Assembly: GCA_934140285.1 (NCBI GenBank)
Contig: CAKPBI010000002.1
Coordinates: 62,001 to 126,000, forward strand
Direction of reading: 5' to 3'
Length of the DNA: 64,000 nt
From: an uncultured Bacilli bacterium
GTDB lineage: Bacteria; Bacillota_I; Bacilli_A; ML615J-28; CAG-313
A program made the position numbers and the translations under genes. The first letter of the stretch is position 1. Every line of letters starts with the position of its first letter. This document shows positions 16,991 to 25,897 of the stretch, one piece after another. The notes under the pieces are model-generated. The model searched no databases and was not told where the DNA came from. It saw nothing but the letters and a program-made list of their open reading frames with translations.

Positions 16991-19339
16991 ATGAGCGAAC
17001 GTATTGACGGAACAATTGTAAAAGTCCACTTTTATAATGTAGACAACGGCTATACCGTTGCTCTTTTTGAAATAGATTACAAAAATCAAAAAAACAAAGA
17101 TGCCAAAAAGAAAATATTTGGTAATACCATCAATATTGTAGGCTATTTTGATCATGCAGTATACCCAGATGAAGAGTTATTTCTTGATGGTGAGTTTGTA
17201 AAAGATAAAACCTATGGCCTCCAATTTAGATTTACTTCTTTTGAACGTAAAGCCTTAAACAATGAATTTGGAATTGTATCATATTTATCAAGTGATTTAT
17301 TTCCAGGTGTGGGTACTAAAATAGCTAAGCAGGTTGTTGAACATCTTGGAACTAAAGCAATCGAGTTAATTAAACACAATCCTGATTGTTTGGATGAAAT
17401 AGGAATTTCCAAAAAAGCTGCTTCAACAATTTATAGTGGCATAATTAATGATCAAACTAATCAAGAGGCAGTAATATTTCTTTTAGAAAATGGTATTACA
17501 ATTGATATGGCTAACAAGATTACAACTAAATTTGGCCCAAGTATTATTAGTGAACTAAAAGAAAATCCATATATACTAATGGATAAGATTGAAAGATTTG
17601 GCTTCAAGAAAAACGATCAGTTTGCTTTAAGACTAGGCATCAAAAAGGATGCAACTGTAAGATTGAAAGCTTTACTTGGTTATGTGTTAAAAGAGTTAAT
17701 ATATAACTCTGGAAATAGCTATGTAACTAGAACAGATCTCTATACTAAAGTAACAAGTTACGTACAAGAAGAAATTGAAAAATCTAAATTTGAAAATATT
17801 TTAAATATACTAGTGGCAGATAAAAAAATATATATGCCAAATCCTGATGAAATATTTGATTTCAAGTTATATACTGAAGAAACTGAACTCGCAAAAGAAA
17901 TTGTTGCATTACTAAAGGGAGAAAGAAATCCTGAAAAACCGATGGTACAATATGATGAAAATGTCATTGAAGACCTGTATAAAGATATTGAAAAAGAATC
18001 ATCAATAGACTTTAATAAAGAACAATGTTTAGCCATTAAATCAGCTTTTACAGAACCTGTAGTAATAATTACAGGTGGACCCGGAACTGGTAAAACAACA
18101 ATTGTCAACGCAGTAGTTAAAATGTATTTGAAATTAAATAAGGATAGTTCCGCCCTAGCTGATATGATTGCTATACTTGCACCAACAGGTCGTGCAGCTA
18201 AACGTCTAAAGGAAACTACAAATATGAATACTTCAACGATTCATAAGTTTTTAGGTTATATTGGTGGAGATCGTTTTGAATATAGTAAGTACAATCGTAC
18301 ATCTGCTCGCTTGATTATTGTTGATGAATCGTCAATGATGGATTTACCACTTGCATATCGTTTGGTTACCTCAATGCATGAGGATGCAAGATTAATAATC
18401 GTAGGAGATGTCGACCAACTTCCTGCGGTGGGCCCCGGTCAAGTACTAAAAGATTTAATTGATACCAAAGAAATTAAAACAATTAGATTAAATAAAATTC
18501 ATCGTCAAGCAGAAAACTCTAATATTATAAAACTAGCACATAGCATTAATGAAGGAAAGATCCCAGAAACAATTTTAGAAAAACTTCCCGATAGAGTATT
18601 TATTCCGACTGATAATGAACATTTGCCAAGTTTAATCATTGAACTAGTAAAAAAAGCCATAGATAAAGGTAAAGATATCAATAAAGATATTCAGGTTTTA
18701 ATACCTATGTATAAAGGTGATGTCGGTATTAATGAAATTAATAATAAAATTCAAGCTTTAGTTAATCCTTTAAATGATAATGAAGAACTAAAAGTATTTG
18801 GAGTAAGTTATCGTGAAAATGATAAAGTTATCCAACTAGTTAATCGTGCTGATAAAGGAATAATGAATGGGGATATTGGATATATATATAATTTTAAATA
18901 TAAGGATTTTAAAATCAATGGTTTATCAGTAATGTTTGATAGTGGTATTGTTGATTACACACTTGAGGAGGTAGAAGAATTATCGTTAGCCTATGCTATA
19001 AGTATTCACAAAGCTCAAGGTAGTGAATTTGATTTAGTAATTATGCCGATATCTACAAAACACTACATAATGTTAAAACGAAAATTAATTTATACAGGTA
19101 TTACAAGAGCTAAAAACAGCTTAGTTTTAATTGGTGATATAAAAGCTCTTCAAATGGGAGTTCACCAAGTAGAACATAACCGAAAAACAATATTGAAAGA
19201 TAAAATAATTGAATACTTACATAATCCATTAAATGAACCTAATGATGAATTAATAATTGATGATGAAGAATCAGCTTTTAATGTATTAGGTGAAAGAGAA
19301 ATGAAGGATCTAAAACCAAGTGACTTTGAAGATTTTTAA
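16991..19339 (+). CDS. recD2: RecD2 family 5'-to-3' DNA helicase
   Basis: 782 aa. An N-terminal OB-like and helix-hairpin-helix region (about 1-200) is characteristic of RecD2 rather than RecD of RecBCD. The Walker A GGPGTGKTT lies near residue 360, VDESSMMD is Walker B, GDVDQLPAVGPG is motif III, and AYAISIHKAQGSEF is near the C-terminus. RecD2 acts in DNA damage tolerance and replication fork maintenance in bacteria without RecBCD; this genome carries AddAB. It starts 2 nt after the mnmA stop. I see no clear terminator behind it. Confidence 0.95.
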   Translation: MSERIDGTIVKVHFYNVDNGYTVALFEIDYKNQKNKDAKKKIFGNTINIVGYFDHAVYPDEELFLDGEFVKDKTYGLQFRFTSFERKALNNEFGIVSYLSSDLFPGVGTKIAKQVVEHLGTKAIELIKHNPDCLDEIGISKKAASTIYSGIINDQTNQEAVIFLLENGITIDMANKITTKFGPSIISELKENPYILMDKIERFGFKKNDQFALRLGIKKDATVRLKALLGYVLKELIYNSGNSYVTRTDLYTKVTSYVQEEIEKSKFENILNILVADKKIYMPNPDEIFDFKLYTEETELAKEIVALLKGERNPEKPMVQYDENVIEDLYKDIEKESSIDFNKEQCLAIKSAFTEPVVIITGGPGTGKTTIVNAVVKMYLKLNKDSSALADMIAILAPTGRAAKRLKETTNMNTSTIHKFLGYIGGDRFEYSKYNRTSARLIIVDESSMMDLPLAYRLVTSMHEDARLIIVGDVDQLPAVGPGQVLKDLIDTKEIKTIRLNKIHRQAENSNIIKLAHSINEGKIPETILEKLPDRVFIPTDNEHLPSLIIELVKKAIDKGKDINKDIQVLIPMYKGDVGINEINNKIQALVNPLNDNEELKVFGVSYRENDKVIQLVNRADKGIMNGDIGYIYNFKYKDFKINGLSVMFDSGIVDYTLEEVEELSLAYAISIHKAQGSEFDLVIMPISTKHYIMLKRKLIYTGITRAKNSLVLIGDIKALQMGVHQVEHNRKTILKDKIIEYLHNPLNEPNDELIIDDEESAFNVLGEREMKDLKPSDFEDF

Positions 19340-19411
19340 GAAAAAAATACCAAATTATTGTTTGTATAAGTTATTAAAAAAATCTAATAATAAAAATGCT
19401 AAACAATATAT

Positions 19412-19439
19412 TTGAGTACTATCTGAAAAAACATATAAT
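19412..19439 (+). promoter_or_regulatory. Putative sigma-A promoter, TTGAGT-N16-TATAAT
   Basis: TTGAGT (19412-19417) and TATAAT (19434-19439) are 16 bp apart, about 80 nt upstream of the small TTG-start gene. A second TATAAT at 19466-19471 has no -35. Apart from these, the 180-bp gap after recD2 shows nothing. Confidence 0.55.
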
Positions 19440-19518
19440 ATTCACTGCGTTTAAATCAATAGTTATATAATATATTTCTGAATTTAGCACTTTAAACTTC
19501 AAAGAAGAGGTGATAGTT

Positions 19519-19719
19519 TTGAAATCATCGGTATTCCCGTTTCTTGCGGGAGGAATGACGGTTTTAGGTGTTTGGCTCGCATACGCTAATCGTACCGCTC
19601 TTGACAAGTTGGTAAAAAGTATTAACGATACAACCGAACAAACAATCCAAAAGTTTAAAGCCAAAATGGATAATATGAATTGTGAGTGTCAAGGATGCAA
19701 TTCTGATAATCCTAGTTAA
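19519..19719 (+). CDS. Small membrane-anchored protein with a Cys-rich end
   Basis: 66 aa from a TTG start placed 8 nt after the ribosome site AAGAGGTGAT; a GTG three codons upstream lies inside that site. It has one hydrophobic segment (about 5-25), an amphipathic charged helix (about 28-53) and a C-terminal CECQGC motif. I do not recognise the family. Good ribosome site, own promoter and a clean terminator argue that it is real. Confidence 0.7.
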   Translation: MKSSVFPFLAGGMTVLGVWLAYANRTALDKLVKSINDTTEQTIQKFKAKMDNMNCECQGCNSDNPS

Positions 19720-19745
19720 AAAGACTTCCAAGTGAAGTCTTTTTT
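19718..19745 (+). terminator. Intrinsic terminator
   Basis: The stem AAAGACTTC/GAAGTCTTT (19720-19728 with 19734-19742) has a 5-nt loop and a T tract. It starts at the stop codon of the 66-aa gene. Confidence 0.85.
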
Positions 19746-19855
19746 ATTTACAATAGAAAATAAAATTGAATCTTTTTTTAAATTTAATCGTGTCTTATAT
19801 ACTGAGTAGAAATATATCTACCAAAGAATTAATTATATTTGAAAGGAAATAAAAT

Positions 19856-20281
19856 ATGGAAGAAAAAATTTTAGTTCAAACAGATTCTAAGAAGCTATCT
19901 AATTTTGCCATAGTATTCGCTTCTATTGGCATTATAGTTACATTATGCTTAGGATTTGCATTACTTGATGTTGTTGATCTAGAAATTGTTGCATTTATCC
20001 CCGCGATGGTAGTTGTAATAGTTTCGATATTTTTATTTTTAGGAATAGGAGATATCACTATAACTAATAAAAGAGTTTATAAGACTACATTGTTTAAAAC
20101 AATAATTGTATTACCACTAGATAAAGTCTGCAGCTATGCAACAGGTTCATGTTTTAAAACAGTAAAAGTAAAAACCCCTTCAGGAACAGTTTCATTAATG
20201 TTTGTAAAGAAGTATAAAGAAATTCAAGAAACATTAGACTCATTAATTATCGGTTCTGAAGTAAAAGCACCAGAAGAATAA
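19856..20281 (+). CDS. Small membrane protein with a PH-like domain
   Basis: 141 aa. After a polar start come two membrane segments (about 17-38 and 43-62). The C-terminal domain (DITITNKRVYKTTLFKT, ending in a helix) has the strand pattern of bacterial PH-like domains, in which the motif ITNKRV is typical. The function is unknown; such proteins are usually membrane-associated modules. It stands alone between two terminators, with a GAAAGGAAA ribosome site. I could not place a convincing promoter. Confidence 0.75.
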   Translation: MEEKILVQTDSKKLSNFAIVFASIGIIVTLCLGFALLDVVDLEIVAFIPAMVVVIVSIFLFLGIGDITITNKRVYKTTLFKTIIVLPLDKVCSYATGSCFKTVKVKTPSGTVSLMFVKKYKEIQETLDSLIIGSEVKAPEE

Positions 20282-20347
20282 AATCAACAAAATATAATAG
20301 TAAAGAAAGTTAATATAAAATAACTTGATTTGCTATTAAAATTAAAT

Positions 20348-20371
20348 AAAGGCGTGAGGACGCCTTTTTTT
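20348..20371 (+). terminator. Intrinsic terminator
   Basis: The stem AAAGGCGT/ACGCCTTT (20348-20355 with 20360-20367) has a 4-nt loop GAGG and a T run. Confidence 0.88.
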
Positions 20372-20414
20372 AAAAAAAATAATATGTCAACTTTTTTATT
20401 AGTTTTAATTTTTG

Positions 20415-20423
20415 TGATATAAT
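20415..20423 (+). promoter_or_regulatory. Extended -10 promoter for the M16C peptidase gene
   Basis: TGA (20415-20417) directly precedes TATAAT (20418-20423). The -35 position is only T-rich, so this would rely on the extended -10. Confidence 0.55.
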
Positions 20424-20447
20424 AATAACGATGAAAGAAGGGATAAT

Positions 20448-23336
20448 ATGAAAAATTATGAATTATTAAAAGAAAAATATATTGAAGAAGTTGCATCTAA
20501 TGTAAAGTTATTAAAACATACTAAATCAGGTGCCCACATTCTTTTATTTGAAAATGAAGATCCAAACAAAGTATTTTCGGTAGGTTTCAGAACTCCACCA
20601 ACAAATGATACCGGAGTTCCTCATATTCTAGAGCACTCTACATTATGTGGTTCAAAGAAGTTCCCAGTAAAAGACCCTTTTATTGAGTTATTAAAGAGTT
20701 CACTAAATACTTTTTTAAATGCTATGACATATCCTGATAAGACTGTATACCCAGTCGCAAGTCTAAATGATCATGATTTTAAAAACTTAATGGAAGTATA
20801 TATGGATGCGGTATTTTATCCAAATGTATATCTTCATGAAGAAATATTTAAACAAGAAGGTTGGCATTATGAATTAGATAGTGTTGATGGGGATATAACT
20901 TATAATGGAGTTGTATATAACGAAATGAAAGGTGCTTTCTCAAGCCCTGAACAAGTTGTAATGCGTGTATCTCGTCATGCTTTATTCCCAGATACTACCT
21001 ATGGTGTTGAATCTGGTGGTGATCCTGATTTTATTCCTGATCTTACATATCAAGAATTCTTGAAATTCCATCAACGTTTCTATCATCCATCAAATAGTTA
21101 TATCTTCTTATATGGAAATATGAATATGGATGAAAAACTAGAATGGATGGATCAAGAATATTTAAGCCATTTTGATAGAATTAAACAAGATTCAGATATT
21201 GAATATCAAAAATCATTTACAGAACCACATTATGAACAATACTTCTATCCAGTAGGAAAAGAAGAATCACTTGAAAATAAAACATACTACTCATATAATG
21301 CTGTAGTCGGAACATATAAAGATGTTACTTTAACATATGCTTTCCAAGTTTTAACATATGCTTTATTTAAAGCTCCAGGAGCTCCGCTAAAACAAGCTTT
21401 AGTTGCATCAGGCATTGGAAATGATATTCTAAGCGATTTTGATAGTGGTATGAAACAATCAGTATTAAGTGTTATTGTAAAAGATGCTCCAGAAAATAAA
21501 CTTGAAGAGTTAAAGTCAATTATTAATAATACCTTAAATGATTTAGTAACAAAAGGTATTGATAAAAAATCATTACTTTCAGCAATCAATTTCTATGAAT
21601 TTAAGTATCGTGAAGCGGACTTTGGCGGAATCCCTGCTGGCCTTGTTTATGGTCTAAATGCTTTTGACACTTGGCTATATGATGAAAATGATCCATTCTC
21701 TACTCTTGAATTCTATCATATTTTTGAAGAATTAAAAGAAAAAGTTGAAAGCAATTACTATGAAGAATTACTTAAAAAGTATTTAATTGATAATCCTCAT
21801 ATTGCTTATGTAACCGTATCTCCAAGTAATACTTTAGGTGAAGAAAAAGCCAAAGCTTTAAAAGATAAATTACAAGCTTATAAAGATACCCTAACAAAGG
21901 AACAACTTGAAAAATTAGTAGAAGACACTAAAAATCTAAAAAATTATCAAGAAACCCCATCAACTCAAGAAGAACTTTCAACAATACCACTACTTACTAA
22001 AGATGATATTGATGAAAAAGTTGATAATGTTGAAAACATTGAAGAAATTATTGATGATGTTAAAGTAATTAAACAAGACATCGACACTAAAGGAATTAGT
22101 TATTTTACACTAAACTTTGATACTAAGAATGTACCACTTGAATTAATACCATACATCGGATTATTAAATAAGGTTTTAACAAATGTTGATACTGCTAACT
22201 ACCTATATGAAGATCTAACAAAAGAAATTAATATTAATACTGGTGGTATTACTACATCTTTTACTGCCTATAATGTAGGTAAAAATGATGTCTTACCATT
22301 ATTTACAATTAATGCTAAAGCTCTTGATGCGAATGTTAACTATATCTTCTCATTAACAAAAGAAATAATTACTTCATCTAAATTAGATAACAAACAAAGA
22401 ATAAGAGAAATAATTATGGAAGCAAAATCACAATCTCAAATGTTCTTTATGGAAAGTGGTCATGCGGCAGCTGTTAATAGAGCTTTATCATATCTTCGTT
22501 CAGCTAATCTATACAATGATTATGTAAGTGGAATATCACAATATCAATTTATTGAAAGTTTAGTTAGGGACTTTGATAACTTGTATCCTACAATTGTAAA
22601 AAATCTTGAAGAATTAATGAAATATGTTTTCCGTAAAGAAAATTTAATCATTTCTTATACAGGTAAAAACTTTAAATATGAAGAAGAAATTATGAATTTC
22701 TTGCCTTCTTTAAATGATAATAAAATCAAAAAGCAACCATTTGAATTTAAAGTAGATATAAAGAATGAAGGATTTAAAACGCCATCCACTGTTCAATATG
22801 TCGCAAGAGTAGGAAACTATGAAGACCTTGCAACATACACTGGTGCCTTCCAAGTTTTCGCAATGGCTCTTCGCTATGATTATTTATGGATGAAAGTTCG
22901 TGTACTTGGTGGAGCCTATGGATGCATGGCGAACTTCCAAAGAAATGGTAATGTGTTATTTGTATCATATCGTGATCCAAATCTAGATCGCACAAATGAA
23001 GTATATGAAGGCATACCTACTTATATCGACAATTTCAATCCAACTGAAGAAGAATTAACAAAATACATTATCGGTGCTATTGGCTATCTTGATACTCCTA
23101 GAACTCCTCGTGAACAAGGACAACGTGCTTTCACTAACTATTTACAAGGTATAACCTATGAAGATTTAGTAAGAGAAAGAAAAGAAGTAATTAATGTTAC
23201 TTTAGAAGATATCAAAGCCTTGAAACCTTTAATTGAAAAAGCTTTAAAAGATGATGCAATGTGTACGATTGGAAATGAAAACAAAGTAGAAGAATCTCCA
23301 TTATTTAAAGAGAAAAAGTATTTAATGAATATATAA
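20448..23336 (+). CDS. M16C family zinc peptidase (presequence protease type)
   Basis: 962 aa, typical of the M16C (PreP/CYM1-like) group, which have two fused M16 halves. The inverted zinc motif HILEH (within VPHILEHSTLCGS) is near residue 60, and the distal Glu lies in VVYNEMKGAFS. M16C enzymes degrade small unstructured peptides in an enclosed chamber; with no signal peptide here, a cytosolic peptide-clearing role is likely. It is monocistronic, with its own promoter and terminator. A long acidic linker (about 500-545) joins the halves. Confidence 0.93.
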   Translation: MKNYELLKEKYIEEVASNVKLLKHTKSGAHILLFENEDPNKVFSVGFRTPPTNDTGVPHILEHSTLCGSKKFPVKDPFIELLKSSLNTFLNAMTYPDKTVYPVASLNDHDFKNLMEVYMDAVFYPNVYLHEEIFKQEGWHYELDSVDGDITYNGVVYNEMKGAFSSPEQVVMRVSRHALFPDTTYGVESGGDPDFIPDLTYQEFLKFHQRFYHPSNSYIFLYGNMNMDEKLEWMDQEYLSHFDRIKQDSDIEYQKSFTEPHYEQYFYPVGKEESLENKTYYSYNAVVGTYKDVTLTYAFQVLTYALFKAPGAPLKQALVASGIGNDILSDFDSGMKQSVLSVIVKDAPENKLEELKSIINNTLNDLVTKGIDKKSLLSAINFYEFKYREADFGGIPAGLVYGLNAFDTWLYDENDPFSTLEFYHIFEELKEKVESNYYEELLKKYLIDNPHIAYVTVSPSNTLGEEKAKALKDKLQAYKDTLTKEQLEKLVEDTKNLKNYQETPSTQEELSTIPLLTKDDIDEKVDNVENIEEIIDDVKVIKQDIDTKGISYFTLNFDTKNVPLELIPYIGLLNKVLTNVDTANYLYEDLTKEININTGGITTSFTAYNVGKNDVLPLFTINAKALDANVNYIFSLTKEIITSSKLDNKQRIREIIMEAKSQSQMFFMESGHAAAVNRALSYLRSANLYNDYVSGISQYQFIESLVRDFDNLYPTIVKNLEELMKYVFRKENLIISYTGKNFKYEEEIMNFLPSLNDNKIKKQPFEFKVDIKNEGFKTPSTVQYVARVGNYEDLATYTGAFQVFAMALRYDYLWMKVRVLGGAYGCMANFQRNGNVLFVSYRDPNLDRTNEVYEGIPTYIDNFNPTEEELTKYIIGAIGYLDTPRTPREQGQRAFTNYLQGITYEDLVRERKEVINVTLEDIKALKPLIEKALKDDAMCTIGNENKVEESPLFKEKKYLMNI

Positions 23337-23347
23337 TAAATATATGA

Positions 23348-23384
23348 AAAGCGTTCCCCTAAAAATAACAGGGAACGTTTTTTT
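23348..23384 (+). terminator. Intrinsic terminator of the peptidase gene
   Basis: The stem AAAGCGTTCCC/GGGAACGTTTT includes one G-T pair, has an A-rich loop and ends in a T run. Confidence 0.8.
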
Positions 23385-23411
23385 ATATTCTTATTTTATT
23401 TACTAAAAGTC

Positions 23412-23440
23412 TTTAATATTTTCCCAAAATATGATAAAAT
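23412..23440 (+). promoter_or_regulatory. Putative promoter of addBA, TTTAAT-N17-TAAAAT
   Basis: TAAAAT (23435-23440) is preceded by TGA, an extended -10. TTTAAT (23412-23417) is 17 bp upstream. The match is moderate. Confidence 0.5.
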
Positions 23441-23461
23441 ATCTAAAAAGAAGGTGAAACA

Positions 23462-25897
23462 ATGCAAGATATTACTAAATTACTAGATAATCCAAACGTA
23501 ATTATTTTATGTTCATCAAACGTAAAAAAAGATTTGGTAAGTAAATATAGTTCCAAAATTCATAAAGCTATCTTCAAATCATTTAATGATTTTAAAAAAG
23601 ATTTATTTCCTGAAATTGATTTAAAAATGATTATTAGGAATAATTCTAACGACGAAGATTTAGAAATAACAAAACTAAAATTAAAAAATGCTTGTTTAAT
23701 ACAAGATGATTCTCCTTCTTTATTTATTCATGAACTTTATGAATTAAAAATTAAAAACAATCTTTTTATAAATAAACAAATGTTAAACTATTTTAATAGA
23801 TATGATATATATATAATTAATTATGAAAATGATGATGATCTATTAAACATATGTTTAAAAGAAATTAAAAATAAATACAATTTATCATCTACTAACCTAA
23901 AAGCAAAACATCCTCACACTTTATATCAGTTCAATGATTATGAAGAAGAAATTATATATATCACAAATACAATCTATAAACTATTAAAAGCAAATATTGA
24001 CATTAATAAAATAGTCATTAATGAAGTATCTCAAGATTATCTAATCAAATTAAGAGAAATATTTTCTTTATATGACATTTCGCTTGAAAATAATGAAAAT
24101 ACTTCCCTTTATGATATTAGTGAAGTAAAAAACTTTATCAATGAAATACTAGATGAAGAAGGATTATTTAATGAAGTCATCACCAAAAAGTTAGAAAATA
24201 AAGGATTATCAACAAACCTTATAAATACAATTAATAGTTTAAGTGTTTTAAATTACTTCAATTATCATACAAGTGATAAGAAATTAAAAGACATTATAAA
24301 GTATATTTTAAAACATACCTATGTTAAACCAAAACTGATGAAAAATGTTGTTAGAATTGAAAATATCTTTGATCATATTTATGATGAAGATACATATATC
24401 TTTTTATTAAACTTTAATCAAGATGTTGTACCACCAACTTTCAAAAACAATCAATATTTAAGTGATGAAATAAGATTAGATAATAATCTTGTTACAAGTA
24501 CGTTTAAAAATGAAGTAACCAAAAAACATGTAATTGATACAATAAATTCCATCAAAAATCTTTATATATCTTCATCATTAAAGTTTTTTGTTAGAAACTC
24601 TCTTTTAAAAAATAGTGAATTATCTTCAAATATTAATATATATAATAAAAAAATAGCCCTAGATGAAATAACTTCTCGAAATGTTGCTAAACTATTATTC
24701 ATCAAATCACTTAATAAGTTTAATCTTTATCATGAAATAGATGACACCCTTTTAAAAGGTTATGCTTATTTTAGCGAGGAGACAAAACATAACTATGATG
24801 CTTCTTTTAAGAAAACTAGTGATTTAATCCTTAATAATTTAAATCAAGAATTATATTTATCCTACTCATCTCTTGATGATTACTTTAAATGTCCTTTCAA
24901 ATATTATTTAAAACATGTCTTAAAAATAACAAATGAAAATGATTCAACAAACGATAACCCAAGTCTTTTTGTTGGAACATTATTCCATGATGTTTTAGAA
25001 AAATATGTTAGAATGCAATTTATTGAAAATATTGAGATTGTTGATATAGAAACCTTTATAAAGGAAGAAATTAATAGTTTTGTTACTAAAAAAGAAATTA
25101 ACCTAAGCCCTAAGTATAAACTATATTTTACAATCTTTAAGGAAAACTTACAAAATATTATTAAAAGAATCAAAAATAGTGATGATAACTCCTTATTTAA
25201 AGCATTTGATGTCGAAAAGAAATTTAAACTAAATTTAGGTGATAATATCTACTTAGTAGGAACAGTTGATAAAATTCTAAAATATAACGACTATTATATT
25301 GTAGTTGATTATAAAACTAGAAATGTTGATTCAAATCTAAATGATATTGATAAAGGATTAGAATTACAACTTCCTATTTATATGCTTTTTATAAAGAGTA
25401 TGGATGAACTTGCTAAATTTGGAGGTTTATATTTACAAAGTATTTTAAAGAGTACCCCTTATCGTTTTGATGAAAAGAAAACATATGATGTTCTTTATTT
25501 AGAAAGTACGAAATATGCAGGATATACAAATATGGAAAGTGATGTAATAAATGCTATTGATACAGCTTACTATACGGAAGAAAAAATGCTACCTACCATT
25601 CCTTTTAAAAATAATGGTGATTTAACAGCTAATTTTATGAAGCATGCTCTATCAGATACAGACTTTGATAAAATCGCAAATTATGTTAAAAAATTAATAA
25701 TTGAGACATCTATCAAGATTAGAAATGGTGAATTTCCTATTTCACCAATTAAACTTTCAAATGAAGAGTCAGCATGTAGTACATGTAATATGAAAAAAAT
25801 ATGTTACATGACTCCTAAAAACATTAGGGTTTTTGTTAAAAATGCTAATCTTGATTATATTTTAAAAGAAGGAGGATTGAACAATGAAATGGAGTAA
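23462..25897 (+). CDS. addB: AddB/RexB-like nuclease subunit of the AddAB recombination complex, short form
   Basis: 811 aa, clearly shorter than typical AddB (over 1100). The C-terminal nuclease domain has the PD-(D/E)XK core YIVVDYKTR. The four cysteines of the AddB iron-sulfur cluster are present: Cys477 (YFKCPFKYYL), then Cys772, Cys775 and Cys781 in CSTCNMKKIC. The N-terminal half is a divergent helicase-like region; no Walker A is visible where AddB usually has one. With AddA it would resect double-strand breaks and load RecA at Chi-like sites. Its end overlaps addA by 14 nt, indicating coupled translation. Confidence 0.9.
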   Translation: MQDITKLLDNPNVIILCSSNVKKDLVSKYSSKIHKAIFKSFNDFKKDLFPEIDLKMIIRNNSNDEDLEITKLKLKNACLIQDDSPSLFIHELYELKIKNNLFINKQMLNYFNRYDIYIINYENDDDLLNICLKEIKNKYNLSSTNLKAKHPHTLYQFNDYEEEIIYITNTIYKLLKANIDINKIVINEVSQDYLIKLREIFSLYDISLENNENTSLYDISEVKNFINEILDEEGLFNEVITKKLENKGLSTNLINTINSLSVLNYFNYHTSDKKLKDIIKYILKHTYVKPKLMKNVVRIENIFDHIYDEDTYIFLLNFNQDVVPPTFKNNQYLSDEIRLDNNLVTSTFKNEVTKKHVIDTINSIKNLYISSSLKFFVRNSLLKNSELSSNINIYNKKIALDEITSRNVAKLLFIKSLNKFNLYHEIDDTLLKGYAYFSEETKHNYDASFKKTSDLILNNLNQELYLSYSSLDDYFKCPFKYYLKHVLKITNENDSTNDNPSLFVGTLFHDVLEKYVRMQFIENIEIVDIETFIKEEINSFVTKKEINLSPKYKLYFTIFKENLQNIIKRIKNSDDNSLFKAFDVEKKFKLNLGDNIYLVGTVDKILKYNDYYIVVDYKTRNVDSNLNDIDKGLELQLPIYMLFIKSMDELAKFGGLYLQSILKSTPYRFDEKKTYDVLYLESTKYAGYTNMESDVINAIDTAYYTEEKMLPTIPFKNNGDLTANFMKHALSDTDFDKIANYVKKLIIETSIKIRNGEFPISPIKLSNEESACSTCNMKKICYMTPKNIRVFVKNANLDYILKEGGLNNEME

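Noticed and set aside
17758..18108. 116-residue minus-strand ORF within recD2
   Set aside because: It lies fully inside a strongly conserved gene and has no independent signals.
19399..19473. 24-codon ORF (MLNNIFEYY...) after recD2
   Set aside because: No ribosome site, low-complexity AT sequence, and it spans the promoter of the next gene.
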